A stretch of 64,000 nucleotides of DNA from contig JAMXDE010000005.1 in assembly GCA_026770025.1 (NCBI GenBank), forward strand, positions 2,356,001-2,420,000, in the 5' to 3' direction. Made by a program: the position numbers and the translations under genes. The stretch's first letter is position 1, and the number at the start of each line of letters is the position of its first letter. This DNA comes from Craspedostauros australis. Taxonomy: Eukaryota; Bacillariophyta; Bacillariophyceae; Mastogloiales; Achnanthaceae. Of this stretch, positions 10,316-22,428 are shown piece by piece. A model generated the notes under the pieces. It did no database searches and was not told where the DNA came from. It worked only from the letters and a program-made list of their open reading frames with translations.

Positions 10316-13030
10316 ATGACACCCACAGCCAGCGACTCGGCCATGAGCAACGGAGGCGAGATGGCCTTGGCGTCGGATAATGGATACGAGAGCCCGACGC
10401 ACTCGCTGCGCTCGACGAGAAGCGTGACGTTCCCATCGGAGACCGATGATTCGCACAACTTCGAGCACCACAAGCACCCTCCGTCGCCTCCGCCGCCCAA
10501 GGTCGACAGCCCCAGCTTGCCGCACAAGAAGGCAGTCGCGAGGCTCTCAAGCGACGCCAGCTTCCGCTCCAAGAGCCTGCGTTCCAACCTCACGCGGGAG
10601 CAGCGCGATCGCAACCCGCTGGTGTACTACGAGGTCGTCAACACTCTGGGCGTCGGTTCCATGGGCTCCGTGGCCAAGGTCCGCAAACGATCCACCGTCG
10701 TGGGTGGCTCCGCTCGCAAGGGCTTCCGCGAGGCCGTCCGCAAGCACAAACGCAACAAGGAGTGCCTCAAGATACCCTTCATCGGCGGCATCTTCAGATT
10801 CTGCATCGACACCGAGCTCAAGCCGGAAGCCCCATCCCAGAGGGCCGCCGCCAACGTCAGCAGTTTGCGTTCCTCGGGCAGGCCCGGTTCGCTCAACACG
10901 TACTCCAACAACTCGCGAGACTCAAACATCACGGGCAGCGACAGGTACGCGCTCGGCAGCCTCAGCGATGCCTACAGCTACGACGATGCCGAGGTCGAGG
11001 CCAACGGCAGTCTCTTCGCCATGAAGTCCATCCATCTCAACCGCATCACGGACACCAGCTTCGTCGACGAGCTCAAGAATGAGATCGCCATCCTCAAGGC
11101 GTTGGACCACCCACACATCGTCAGGGCGATCGAGACATTCGAGCATCGCAACCAGATCTTCATCGTCACGGAAATGCTCAGCGGCGGCGATCTATATTCG
11201 AGGGATCCATATTCCGAGGCCGAGGCGGCGAGGATCGTCAGCTCCATCCTCAGCGCGGTGTCCTACATGCACTCCAAGAACGTCTCGCACAGGGATCTCA
11301 AGTACGAGAACATCATGTTCGTCGACGATTCTCCAAGGTCGCAGATCAAGCTCATTGATTTCGGTCTCAGCAAGGTCTACGGCGACAACACGCAACTCAC
11401 GGAAGGTGTGGGAACGATCTACACGATGGTGCGTCACTTTCACTTCTCCTTCTGGCGTTATCATTGCCACATGGTTGCATTGCATGTATTTCAACACACA
11501 CGACTACGATACTGACCTTTGCTGCTGCTGCTGTTAATATCAATCTCATCAAACCGCTTTTACGCATCTGCATCCACAACACGCATCATCCACAGGCCCC
11601 CGAAGTATTGCGTGGCAACTACTCGCATGCCGCCGATCTTTGGTCGATCGGTGTCATCGCATTCATGCTGCTATCATCGCAGATGCCATTCTATGGTCGC
11701 AAGAGGTGAGCGTTCTTCAGATTGTGTGTGGGCTGGTCGCGAGTATTGCGCTCTGCTCATCAAAGAACCATTCGATTTCAGTTTCTGGTTGTCAATATTG
11801 CAGCTCATTCGATTGTCTGATTGCAGTGTGATTGAGAAAGTGCTTGAATTTGAACTTGAGCTTTTGGGGTTTGTGAAGTGACTGGTATCTCAACATCAAC
11901 GTTTCCTGCCTTTTCGATTGGCATCTCACACATTCAAACCATCGCACTCCTGCTAATTTCAATGATAACAATTCTCTTCCCGATCGACGGCAGGAGACAC
12001 ATCGTGGAGCAGATTCTCAAGGGGCAGTTCGACTTCCGAGGACGGCGATGGAGGAAGATCTCGGATCAGGCCAAGGTCTTCGTGCAGGAACTGCTCGTGC
12101 TGGACCCGACGGAACGTGTCAACGCCAACGAAGCGTTTTCGCACACCTGGTTGAACAAACGATTTGCTGCCACGACGAGGGCTCCGTTGGCGGAGGAGGA
12201 AGACGAGGCCAGACAGGCGATGCATCGGTATGCTGGGTACACAAAGCTCAAGAAGATGGCGTTGATGGTCGTGGCGCACAAGTCCAGCACGGAGGAAATT
12301 GGCATCCTGCGTAAGCTCTTCCAAAAGTACGACACCCTCAAGGACGGATCCATCAGCTACGGAGAGTTTTCCAACGCGCTCGCCGAAAGCGGCTACCCCG
12401 AAAAAGATGTGTCCAGCATGTTCGAGGCCCTTGATCTCGACGGATCCGGTCGCATCCGATACACCGAATTCCTTGCGTCCACAATCGAAGCGCAAGGCGC
12501 CATCAGCGAGGAGCGGTTGGCGGAAGCCTTCGATCGGTTGGATTCCGATGATTCCGGATACATCTCCGCCGAGAACCTGGCGGAGATCCTGGGGAACGAC
12601 TTCCCCAAGGCAGATATCGACGCAATCATTGGCGAGGCCGATCTCACGAAGGATAACCTCATATCGTACTCCGAATTCCTTGCCTTGTGGGAGAACAAGC
12701 ACGAGAATGAGAGAGAGCAGCAGCTGCTCGCATTGGGCCACCCAGACCACAGCAGCTTCGATTTGGGAGGCGAGGACTATGGTGGACTGCTGAGCGCAGC
12801 TGAGGCGCGGGCAACATTTGTCACCACCAAGCACAAGACCAGCAAGCACGTCGTATTCAATGACGAGGTGGTCGACATGGCAGCCCCTGAGCCGTGAGTT
12901 ATGTTCCTTCGTGGTTTGATTGCAATGGCGACAGTCGGTTCCCAATCGCTATCTGTCCTATTTTGGATGTCTCGGCAGGTGCCAATTCTCGGATGACTTT
13001 GCATTCCATCAACCGAACGTGCCGAATTAA
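10316..13030 (+). CDS. Calcium-dependent protein kinase (CDPK)
   Basis: Exons 10316-11428, 11596-11705, 11994-12893 and probably 12979-13030 give 724 aa. The first three joins keep frame (TYTM|APEV, GRK-R|RHIVE). The kinase domain has the glycine loop LGVGSMGSV (about 111-119), the Lys of FAMK (about 237), HRDLK (about 325-329), DFG (about 348) and APE (372-374). A polar insert of about 110 residues lies between the glycine loop and the Lys, a place normally spanned by about 15. Four EF-hands follow at about 520, 554, 590 and 623. Only the second ([12 protein letters not shown]) is fully canonical; the others have Leu at position 3, Asn at position 12, or Asn in place of Gly at position 6. 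The family couples calcium to Ser/Thr phosphorylation. A GTGAGT donor at 12894 and a CAG at 12976 support a last exon ending in NVPN and TAA; without it, translation stops at 12897. Confidence 0.88.
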
Positions 13031-13710
13031 TTTGTGAAATCAAGATCCTTTTTCATCTGCTCTGTTTTCTGAACAGAGTACCATACTCCTCCAGAGAGAA
13101 TATGATCTGTAGAACTCTATTTACTGCATTACTGCTGTGGTCTTACTTTGGCTGTATACATGCCGTGCTATTATAGTTGAAGAAGTATGCGTTGCGTTGC
13201 GTTACGAGCTATCTATGATACTCTCCTTGCTACCTGCCGCTGTTGTTGAGCCTGATAATCACGCGATGTTAGGAGCTGTGAAGGTGGGGGTGCCATCGCT
13301 TCGGGGAATCAGCGCCGAACCGTTTCGCTTGTCACTTGGCATGGCATGGCAGAGGAGTATGTACGAGCAATAGTCATGGAGTAGAATAGAGTACTCCATT
13401 CCACGACTATTCCTCCAGCAGATACCGTAGTCACCGAGAACAGCGATTCCTTGTGATCATTTCCATCATCGCAGGGGGGGGGCTCTTGTCGCTGCCGATC
13501 AAGGCCTTTTTGCGTGTCGGCGCTGCACGGAGACTCATTGCAGATCGAGATCTTGCCTTCTTCCCCATCGTCACCTTTCTCATTCCTTCATTCGTTCACT
13601 CGTTGTGCGAGTCGTTCAGAGCATCCGATTGCATCATGTAGATCGTATGGCATTGTATAGCATCGCATCACATGACACAATGAGATGTGCAGGGTGAACC
13701 AACAACAACC
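13031..13710. other. Intergenic between convergent genes, with a strong hairpin
   Basis: 680 bp between the kinase and the NYN-domain gene. No gene is seen. The notable element is a two-part hairpin at 13369-13411, listed separately. A run of 8 G lies near 13475. Confidence 0.6.
13369..13411. other. Hairpin-forming inverted repeat
   Basis: AATAGTCATGGAGTA (13369-13383) pairs with TACTCCAT (13392-13399) and then GACTATT (13405-13411). That gives an 8-bp inner stem with an 8-base loop and a 7-bp outer stem separated by a 5-base bulge. The sequence shows the pairing; any role in 3' end formation or RNA structure is inference. Confidence 0.6.
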
Positions 13711-14223
13711 TTACTCGGCGGAGGCCGCACTGTCTTTGGCATCGCTTGGGTTCACAGCTGGTTTCTTCAGTCCTGCCATGCGTGGGATGTACTTCTTGTA
13801 AAACGTCAGCGGATTCACCACGCTCTTCACGTTGGGTCGGTACGCCAACGCCAACCGCCGCAATCCCCGATCCGCCGTCACCACCTGAATGCGATCCACC
13901 TTGGAGGATGCCGTGATCTGCTCAATTTCCTGCAGGATGAAATCGTCGCTCGTGATGCCTTCGGCGAGCTTGACGACGCGGAAGTTCTCCTCGACAACGT
14001 CCTCCGATTCCGCTCGTCCCTTCTTGCCATCGAACACCAGGCAGACTGTCTCGGCACCGCGGGCCTTGATCGGCTTCAAACGATCGGCCAGGACGTCGGG
14101 ATCCCGTGTCGTGCCCTTTTGCGCCAGCAGGTTGTTGCCGTCGATGAACCATGTGGTTGGTTTGATGGAGCCGCTCTTGGATGCGGCCAGCGCCCAGAAC
14201 AACAGTGGAAGGAGTGGATTCAT
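13711..14223 (-). CDS. NYN/YacP-like PIN-fold RNase domain protein with signal peptide
   Basis: 170 aa in one exon. ATG 14223 is chosen because a signal-peptide-like stretch (PLLPLLFWALAAS) follows it immediately and the frame further upstream is not protein-like. Residues about 25-120 have the NYN/YacP pattern: a hydrophobic strand with Asp and Asn (WFIDGNNLL), a DVLADRL helix, VCLVFDGKK with the second Asp, and VVTADRGLRRLA near the end with the third Asp. Known members of this PIN-like superfamily cut RNA using clustered acidic residues. The N-terminal signal implies entry to the secretory route or, in an alga with a secondary plastid, possibly the plastid. The product is short, with a Lys/Ala-rich tail. 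Confidence 0.72.
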   Translation of the reverse strand: MNPLLPLLFWALAASKSGSIKPTTWFIDGNNLLAQKGTTRDPDVLADRLKPIKARGAETVCLVFDGKKGRAESEDVVEENFRVVKLAEGITSDDFILQEIEQITASSKVDRIQVVTADRGLRRLALAYRPNVKSVVNPLTFYKKYIPRMAGLKKPAVNPSDAKDSAASAE

Positions 14224-14769
14224 CTTTGATCTGTTGGGAATAGTATGTATAATGTTATATAATATAATAGTAGAGTAGAGTGCGAGTATGGCAGAGTGTT
14301 GTTGTTGTGCATCTCTATGGTACTTGATTGTGCGAGATGTGTGGATGATGTGGTGCTCGTGTATCTGTGATGCATTTTCTGTGGAGTTGATGGTCGGAAG
14401 TTGCGGAATTGGTTGGTTGGTGTGAGATGGTGTCAGTTTTCGCCCAACAGAATCGGGCCTTGATGTAGACTGTGGCAGGTAAGCTAGATTAGGAAACACT
14501 GGAGGACTTCAACGCATCGATTCGTTTGACCAATCAGATCGCAGAGGAACAGTGAAGAATGATCATTTGCTAAAGTTGAGAAGCGAAACGAAGAGACAGT
14601 TGGGCCACGATCTGCGCCACACGTTGGTTGCATGCAACAAGGGTCTGCATCGACCCCAGCAACACATCCGTTGCGAGTGCATCGTCGTCACATCCAACGC
14701 AACGGTCAAGAAGATCATCGCCTCTCTCCCTCGTCACCCTCTCCCGGTCAACACCGTCTCTGCTCATAC
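14224..14769. other. Intergenic
   Basis: No gene is recognised. The short AT-rich section at about 14245-14275 just upstream of the NYN gene start may be its core promoter. No ankyrin-like coding signal is visible before about 14770. Confidence 0.5.
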
Positions 14770-15700
14770 TCCATCACATCAACGCTTCAAGGATGCGACA
14801 ATGCAATGCATGATTTACTCTGTCACCACTTCAACATTATCTACATGAACATGAAACACAACGATGGTGACACGATGCTTCATGTCGCCTTGCCAAAACC
14901 CTGACGGCGACGCATTCACCGCGTTCCATCAGCACCACCTGAACAATCAGACTTTTGATGCCACATTTCAGAAGCAACCATGGCAATGCGCCACTCCATC
15001 TTGCGTGCTCGTATCGAAGTTACGTGAGAGACTTGGTCGAATCAGATGTGGTACAGATTGATGTCAGCATTCAGAACAAGGACGGCTATACGGCACTGCA
15101 CATAGTATCTCAAGACGACGACTCAAGCGAACTCCAAGCATTGTGTTAATCCGATCAAGTTCATGCCGATGTTGCTGTCCAGAACAACGATGGCAACACA
15201 ATGCTCGAACTCTGCGAAGCGGAACATCACGCCGACTGTGTTGCTGATCATGTGACAAGGCTCACCAATGTCTTCCAACACATCAAAGCCGAGCTTGTGC
15301 CAAACATGAACTTCAACAACGTTCGTATGATGAAGAATGGAGATGCCATCGATCGCTTGATCAAGGCAGCCCAGACTGTGTCAGAGCTGCAGAACAACAA
15401 GGGCGATGCACTCATGCATCATTTATGCCACAGGGGTTATCTCCACATGGTGAAGCGGCTCACCGAATCAGAGATATTGATGGCGACACACCTGTGGACA
15501 AAGCATGTGAGGCCGGACACCTGCACATGCTACAATTCTTGATCCACTCCAGACGCGACATGGCTTCTTTGGAGACGAAGAACGCGAATGGGAAGACGCC
15601 ATTGGATGTCACCGTCGAAAATGGCCACGGTGAGATTGCTGTGTACTTTCATGACATCTTGCCGAACAAACGAATCAGTGGCTGCACCGATCTTCGGTGA
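14770..15700 (+). pseudogene. Broken ankyrin-repeat gene
   Basis: Ankyrin consensus pieces are found one after another but in changing frames with stops between them. They are NDGDTMLHVAL (about 14855-14900), HGNAPLHLACSY then DGYTALHIVSQDD (about 14970-15120), NNDGNTMLELCEAE (about 15185-15230), and GDALMHHLCHRGYLHMVKRL (about 15400-15470). Next come DGDTPVDKACEAGHLHMLQF, in the third frame, and NGKTPLDVTVENGHGEIAVYF, ending near 15700. At least three frame changes and two stops make one intact protein impossible without many introns, and I find no matching splice sites. The spacing and wording resemble the intact ankyrin-BTB gene at 48404-50101, so this is probably a decayed paralogue without the BTB part. 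Confidence 0.7.
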
Positions 15701-16115
15701 TGAGGACAAGGTGGCATGTCCTACGAGCACGGATACGAAGGCGTTCGACATGTATAGATGCGATCGGAATGAACTCAATCCGCACAATGAAGAGCACATG
15801 ATGAAGCGCACTCATCATTCGTGGAAATGGTTATGGTACTGTGCATGTTACGATATCATCAATCTTTGTCGGGCAGGAAAGGTTGACATGTTTTTTGACA
15901 CGGAATCATCCTTGCAAGCACAACCATACCAAATCACCCATACCAAATTGAATAGAGACGAGTAGCACAGTGATTTATCATACTTGTAGCTACATCATCG
16001 TATGCACCGGGCGATGCCGTCTTTGCTTGCGTCATGTTTCAGCCACACATGATTTTGCGCTCCAGCCTGCTGAAATGTTTGTAGATTCAAGTGTTTGATC
16101 GCCTAATGCCCTGTT
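15701..16115. other. Intergenic
   Basis: No gene is seen. This holds the tail of the ankyrin relic and the 3' flank of the zinc-finger gene on the minus strand. Confidence 0.5.
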
Positions 16116-18093
16116 CTAGACGAAATCGAGATTGGAGGAACGCAGGGATACAGATCGGCGTGATCGTGGCCTGGCGCCAGAATCCTTGAGCTTCATGTTC
16201 CGTTTCTTCTCCCGCTCTCGGCTCTTAACGCATGGTGCAGCCAGGCAATTGCCAAGACAGCATGGGCAGCTGGATTGTCGAGACGTGAGGTGTTTGTGAA
16301 TACCAGAATCAAGGAAAGAATGAGGAAAGCCATAGGCGCGGCGAGGCAAGCAGGAAGCGAGGGTGGGAGATGGATGAGCAAGTGGATGGGTGAGCAAGCC
16401 GTTGTCCAACGACGTCCACAAGTCTCAAGGTATGAATTGCGGGCAATATCAGCCAGGCGTTCGCAGCAGCAATACAACCACCGATTGAATCAAAGGAGCA
16501 GAGACCATCCCAGACTGAGCAATTCCTCCAAACGACTTACTGCCATTCGCTCTTTATGATCTTGGAGGTGTTCATTTTGTAGACTTCCGCGAGACATATG
16601 AAGCAGAACCACTTGTAGCAGCTCTTGCCTGTGGGCTGCAGGTAGGAGCACTTGACGTGATCGGTCTTCATTTGCTTGCAATGATGGCACTTCTTGAGAG
16701 TGATGATGGCCGTCTTGGATGTGATGGTGACGCCGCTGTTGGTTGTGCGAGCATACATTTGATGGCGGTCGTTGGAGTCGTAGGTGCTGTAGGAGCTGTT
16801 CGTGGCGTGGGACATCTCTGACGGACTTCGGCGTCCGTGACGTGGGTGATGATCCCCACGGTCCCGCCGCGCCCGTTTGAGTGTCGAAGTGTGGACTGCG
16901 TCCCATGAATTCACATGATCCGGGACAATGCTCTGATCGTGCGACTTGGAGGAACGGAGTCTGGTGGAGAAGACGTCGGACTTATCCGACTTGGTGGATG
17001 GCCTGCGCTGGATCAGATGCCACTCATCGTCTGTGTGCGATCGTCTGCCCTCCGAGTTCCTCGAATTCGGCGACAGCGAAGCATCCCGTTCCCATGCGTC
17101 GTCATGCAGTCCATTCCGGAAAGGCGCCGCCGCCGCTGCAGCCGCAGACGACGAGGACTTCCTGGCGAACTTCGTGGCTCGCCTGTGCTGCAAAGGATAC
17201 GCGTCGTCCGACTGCAGCTTGCGTTTGGATGATGACGACGACCTCTTGGCGGATGCGTCGGCCCTTGTGGTTCTTCGGTTGCTGCTGCTACCATTTCCGT
17301 TGCCGCTGGCATTGCTGTTGGTGGACAAGTGTTGCCTCCTGCTTTCCCTCTGCGGCTTGTGCCTCGTGGTGACTGCATCCTGTTCTCGATCGGCTCTCGA
17401 TGCAGCCTGTATGAGAGCGGAAACCGCGAAGAACTTGACGGTCGTTGTGAGATCTTCCGTCACCGCCATCGCGTCCTCGTTGAATCGCACAAAGGAGGAA
17501 TATTCCGGTTCACGCTCATGTTCGCGTTGTGGCTCAGGAGCGACAGCCGCGCATGTTCGCCTCGGCCAATTGGGATCGTAGGGATTCATCATGCGGGCCA
17601 CTTGCTGCGCCAGGACCTTGCGATTCTCGTCCGCCTGAGCGTCATGCTTGGCCTTTTCTGTGTCGAACCACGCCATGTACTCCTTGCGAAGGTCGCTCGC
17701 CACACGTTCGCTGTCGCCTCCGGGATACCGCGCCATGGACAATGCGATGACTTGATTCATCTCGGCGATGGCCTCCGGGTGATTGTCAAGGCGCTGTTCG
17801 ACGCATGCCGGCTGCTGCGATCGTCTCAATTCTTGTTCACGATCATCGTGGAACCGTTCGCGGTGCGGATGTCGGCTTTCGGCCGTGTACGTACCACCGA
17901 AGGTGACGATGGCCTTGTCCTGAAAGAACGCACGAATCTCACTGAGCTGTTGACGCTGCTGCGCACTGAGCAACGCCTCGTTTGGGTGCTGATCCATCTC
18001 AACCGCGCGTCTGTTCCGCCTTCTTGATCGCTCTGCTGGTGGAGTGGGATCGTTCTTTGTCGTTGTCGTGTGAGATGGAGATGGAGATGGCAT
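16116..18093 (-). CDS. zf-4CXXC_R1-type zinc finger protein
   Basis: Exons 18093-16541 and 16269-16116 encode 568 aa. The donor is CA|GTAAGT and the acceptor AATCCAG. The join makes CAC and completes a cysteine-rich domain: CHHC, a C after 7 more residues, CYKWFCFICL, then past the intron CPCCLGNCLAAPC. That is the layout of the R1-type 4CXXC zinc finger found in nuclear regulators such as the CDCA7/MAOA-repressor R1 family, usually associated with chromatin and DNA binding. The preceding roughly 480 residues are mostly low complexity (His/Arg/Ser/Ala) with basic patches suiting nuclear import. ATG 18093 is the first Met in frame (MPSPSPSH); the open frame begins slightly upstream. The C-terminal tail is basic and short. 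Confidence 0.78.
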
Positions 18094-18805
18094 CGTTGCA
18101 TTTGAGACAGCGTCGTGTTCTCGTTGGACATCGACGAGGTTGGCTTGTGTCGAATGTTGCAAACCCTATTCCAATTTGCCACCGATACAAGGTGACAATT
18201 ATTGTCCATATTTTTGACGGGTTTCGAATACTGGGATTTCACGGAGGAGCTATCTCTTTGGATGGCGAAACGTGAACAAAGTGATGAATTGGTCGAATTG
18301 GTCGAATTGAACTATGAATGAACCGTGTTGTTGCGCGACACACATGTTCAAACGCCAAAGTCGATGGCGAAAGAACGTGGAAGGAGAACAGTTGAGAATT
18401 GATTCGGCGCGCCAACCAAGAAAGAAGAGACGAACAACGAACCCAAACAACCACGCGCAAAGCGCTGCGAGGAAACAAGGTGGAAGTCCACACAAAACGG
18501 ATGCGACTGTCGGACGCAACTGCAACGACCCGGTCGCGATCCTGAAGATCATTGGGAGAAAGAGAGAGAGAGTGTGTACGTGAATTGAGGAGAGAAGAGG
18601 AGATCGTATTGCACGGCATTGCAGTCTGCTTCTGCTCCACTGAACAAGATCCGCTCATCTTTGATCAAGTCATCTCAGATCTTGTGACGCAAGCACCAAG
18701 AGACAGCAAGGCACAGAGGCAAGAAAGCAATAGCAACTAGTGCAGACAGTGCAGACAGTGCAGACAGTGCAGACTTGGTTCTGCACCTTGATAACGATTC
18801 CAAGC
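18094..18805. other. Divergent promoter region between zinc-finger and cyclase genes
   Basis: The region holds both upstream regions and no gene. A 9-base unit, TGCAGACAG, is repeated nearly four times at 18741-18774, about 30 bases before the cyclase ATG, and could be translated in frame if an upstream non-ATG start were used. GAGA runs lie near 18550-18580. Confidence 0.5.
18741..18774 (+). repeat. 9-bp tandem repeat, about 3.8 copies
   Basis: Perfect TGCAGACAG units in the presumed 5' leader of the oxidosqualene cyclase gene. Confidence 0.9.
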
Positions 18806-21800
18806 ATGGTCTGCTCCGTCAGCAACCTCGGTGATGCTGAGACGATCCTGGCGGTGGCGGCTGCGCTTCTGGCTGCCGTCCTCGCATCGGCGATCTTCAC
18901 ATCTGCGACACCCATCGAGCAGCTGGGTGAGTGTCATTCGCGTCCTGCTCTTGCCATAACCATGGAATAGCGAAGAGAGGAGTTGGAGATGAGATGACAT
19001 GAGTGGAGTGGAGTGGAGTGGAGTTGGAGCATTGAGTTTGGAGAGATTGTTCAAGAACGTAGAATACCAGAATTGACAGGCTGCTTGACTTTCGTTTCCC
19101 TTTCCGCACTTGTGTCTCATCCTTCTCATCTTTCATCATCTATTCATTCGCTCACTCATTCATTCATCGTGTGAATCCCCATCATTACGAACGCAGGTAA
19201 GCGTTCCAGTGGAAGCAACCTGGAGCAGTGGTTGAGCTCCTACTACAACGAGGCCATCGGCACTGCAGGATATGACGCCATCCTTGGTGCCTTTGCGCCT
19301 CCCGTTCGTTTCGTCATCCACGTCGCCACGTTGCTCATCGTATGGGTCGTCACCATCGTCGTGACTGCGACAGCGCTCTCGGCCTTTTCTGGCATCGATG
19401 ACACCGACGAGGCATGCATCAATGGCTTCCCAGCCATCACCCTCCCCTGCCTCGTCGCAGCCTGCGCCACATACTTCTCTGTCATGAATCACTTCCACCA
19501 CGTCCTGCCAGGCGTCTCCCTTCCCGGAGGCCCTCGTCCGCACAAGATTCAACGCAAGCCGCACTGGAAGGATGGAGTCCGGGAGTTGAGCAACAGAACG
19601 ATCGCCAAGTGGCGCTGTGCTGTTGCGCAGGATTCGCACAATGTCACACACGCCAAATTCGCCTCCGCCGATGCATTCACTCCCCTCTCCGGTGAGCCAT
19701 GCGGTCGCCAGATCTGGACGACTGCGCCGCGGTCCACCACGAACGTCAAAGATCCTGACACTGACTCCAACCAATCCAGCGACATGGTCAAGGTCGAGAA
19801 GCCGAACGTGCCTCTCAAGAAGCAGTCATCCTTCCTCGGCGAGATCTTCGGTTTTGGATCGGGTGCAAGAGACGAAGGAGAATCTGAGGATGGTCTTGAC
19901 GAGAAGGAAAAGAAGGCGCGCAAGCTGGCTCAGGGTGGGCGTGATTACTTCGGTTTCAACCCGAGCGCCAATCCCAACAGCTGCGACATGATCTTCCGTG
20001 CCAAGCAGATTCGTGCCTACATGGATTCGGGCGAGGAGACACCGTCGTTGGACGAAGCGCCCAAAACACCACGTGAAGCCATGAAGAAGGGAGCGCACTT
20101 TTACAGCATGCTTCAGACCGAAGACGGACACTGGGGCGGTGACTACGGCGGTCCTCACTTCCTCATGCCCGGTCTCATCGTCGCTTGGTACGTCATGGGC
20201 AAGCCAAAGGGCATCATCAATTCAAAGCAGGCTCGGTTGATGAAGCACTACATCCTGTGCCACCAGCAATCGGACGGTGGTTGGGGAACACATCTGGAAT
20301 CCCCATCCACCATGTTCGGATCCACCTTGATGTACGTCGCGCTTCGATTGCTCGGGACACCTGCAGATCATGCGGCCAGCGTCGCGGGCCGAGCCTTCCT
20401 GCTCGAGAATGGCGGCGCGGTGATGACAGCATCGTGGTGCAAGTTTTACCTCTGCCTCCTGGGCTGCATGGAGTGGGAGGGACACAACAGCGTGCCACCC
20501 GAGATGTGGATGCTCCCCAACTGGTTCCCATTCCATCCAGGTCGCATGTGGTGCCACGCACGCATGGTCTACCTCCCCATGGGATACCTCTACGGATCGC
20601 GATTCGTCTACGACAAGGCCGAAACGGACCCGCTCATCGCGGAGCTGCGAAAGGAGCTGTACAAGGAGCCCTATGAAACGACGCGTTGGTCGAAGACGCG
20701 CCATTTGGTGGCGCCCATGGACAACTATTCCCCCATCCCATGGGTCATGAAGACCGTGCAAGACATCCTGGCGCGGTACGAGAGCTGGTTCATCTTCCGA
20801 CCGTTCAAGAACTTTGTTCGCAGCTACGGATTGGACTTCTCCCTGGAATACATGGATGCCGAAGATTTGCAAACCAACTACATCAACATCGGACCCGTCA
20901 ACAAGGTGCTCAACATGATCTCCATCTTCCATGGTACGTTCTTGCGTGCATGCATGCATATGTGTGGAAGTGTGCGTGCTTGCATAAAAGTGCCATGCGG
21001 CGACCAATTGGATGGTGACAAGCGTACTCTACGTATTGAGAGTTCATGTTCATCGAAAAGGACGTCTCCCATTTGTTCGTGGCGCAACCCTATCTCACTC
21101 CTGAACTTGTACTCTGTACTCTTCTGAAATGCCAATCAACTTCAACGGCGCTATGCCATTCCATCAACATCTGTTTCGAATCTACAGCATCGGAAGGCAA
21201 CTTGGATGATCCACGAGTCGTCAAGCACATGATGAGATGCCAGGACTACCTGTGGGTTGCAGAGGATGGAATGAAGATGCAAGGATACAACGGCAGCCAG
21301 TGCTGGGACACATCGTTCTGCATCCAGGCGATGCACGAAGCCGGAGTGCTCGATCAATTTCCCGAGGTTTCGAAGAAGGCATGGCAATACTTTGAGCGCA
21401 CCCAGATCCTGTCAACCGAGGTCTCCCAGGCCTCGCCAGCGTACAAATACGAAACCGGAGAGTTCCGCAACAAGTTCTACCGTCATATCTCCGAAGGTGG
21501 TTGGCCTTTCAGCACATCTGCCCACGGTTGGCCCATCAGCGATTGCACTGCCGAAGGTCTGAAGGCAAGTCTGTGCCTCCTTAAGTCCAAGACCATCAAG
21601 GAATGCCTTGGAAATAAGTCGTTGATTGACATTTCGACGGACCGGTTGGAGAAGGCAGCTAACATCCTGCTTTCGTACCAGAACGAAGACGGGGGTTGGG
21701 CGACGTACGAAAACAATCGCGGATGGGGATGGTACGAAGAGTTGAATCCAAGCGAGGCTTTCGGCGACATCATGATCGATTACTCCTACGTGGAATGCAG

Positions 21801-22428
21801 CATGGCCGCGCTGACCGGATTGGCAGACTTTCGTGATGTCTACCCTGAATACAGACCGCGCGAGATCCGCCACAGCATCGAGAAGGGCAAGGCATTCCTG
21901 AAGAGCGTCCAGCGACCCGACGGGTCATGGTACGGATCCTGGGCGTGCTGCTTCACATACGGCATTTGGTTCGGCGTGGAAGGTCTGGTCCGATGCGGCG
22001 AACCCAAGAACTCGGAGTGCATCCAGAAGGCCTGCAGGTACCTCGTGAAGCAACAGCGACCAAACGGCGGATGGGGCGAGGACTTCACGTCCTGCTATGA
22101 CAAGGAATACGCAAAGGATGGCATGAAGGACTACGGAGACGATGGCAGCGGCGTCGTCAACACGGCATGGGCCCTGCTGTCCCTGTCCTACGCTGAATAT
22201 GACGACATCGATGCGGTGCGCCGTGGTGTCCATTACCTCATGAAGCGACAGCTTCCCTCCGGTGACTTCCCACAGGAGGGCATCTCGGGCGTTTTCAATC
22301 GTTCCACCGGCATCACGTACACCGCCTACCGCAACGTGTTCCCCATGTGGGCCATCGGTCGGTGCCTCGAGAAGTTTGGGGATGATCCATTGGCTTTGAA
22401 GGTGGAGGCCAAGAGCGAGAGCAAGTAA
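18806..22428 (+). CDS. Oxidosqualene cyclase, cycloartenol synthase type, with membrane-spanning N-terminal extension
   Basis: Exons 18806-18926, 19197-20933 and 21188-22428 encode 1032 aa. Donors GTGAGT and GTACGT and acceptors CGCAG and TACAG keep frame. The enzyme folds 2,3-oxidosqualene into the first cyclic sterol precursor. The cyclase core starts at about residue 345 (DGHWGGDYGGP) and contains several QW-type repeats, DYLWVAEDGMKMQGYNGSQ, and the catalytic SDCTAE with Asp at about 738. The residues just before it read HGWPISD. The His and Ile match the positions I recall as His477 and Ile481 of Arabidopsis CAS1, which favours cycloartenol over lanosterol. Compared with plant enzymes (about 760 aa) there is an extension of roughly 230 residues with hydrophobic spans at about 13-33, 79-105 and 117-137, so the enzyme is probably anchored in the ER membrane. 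Confidence 0.93.
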
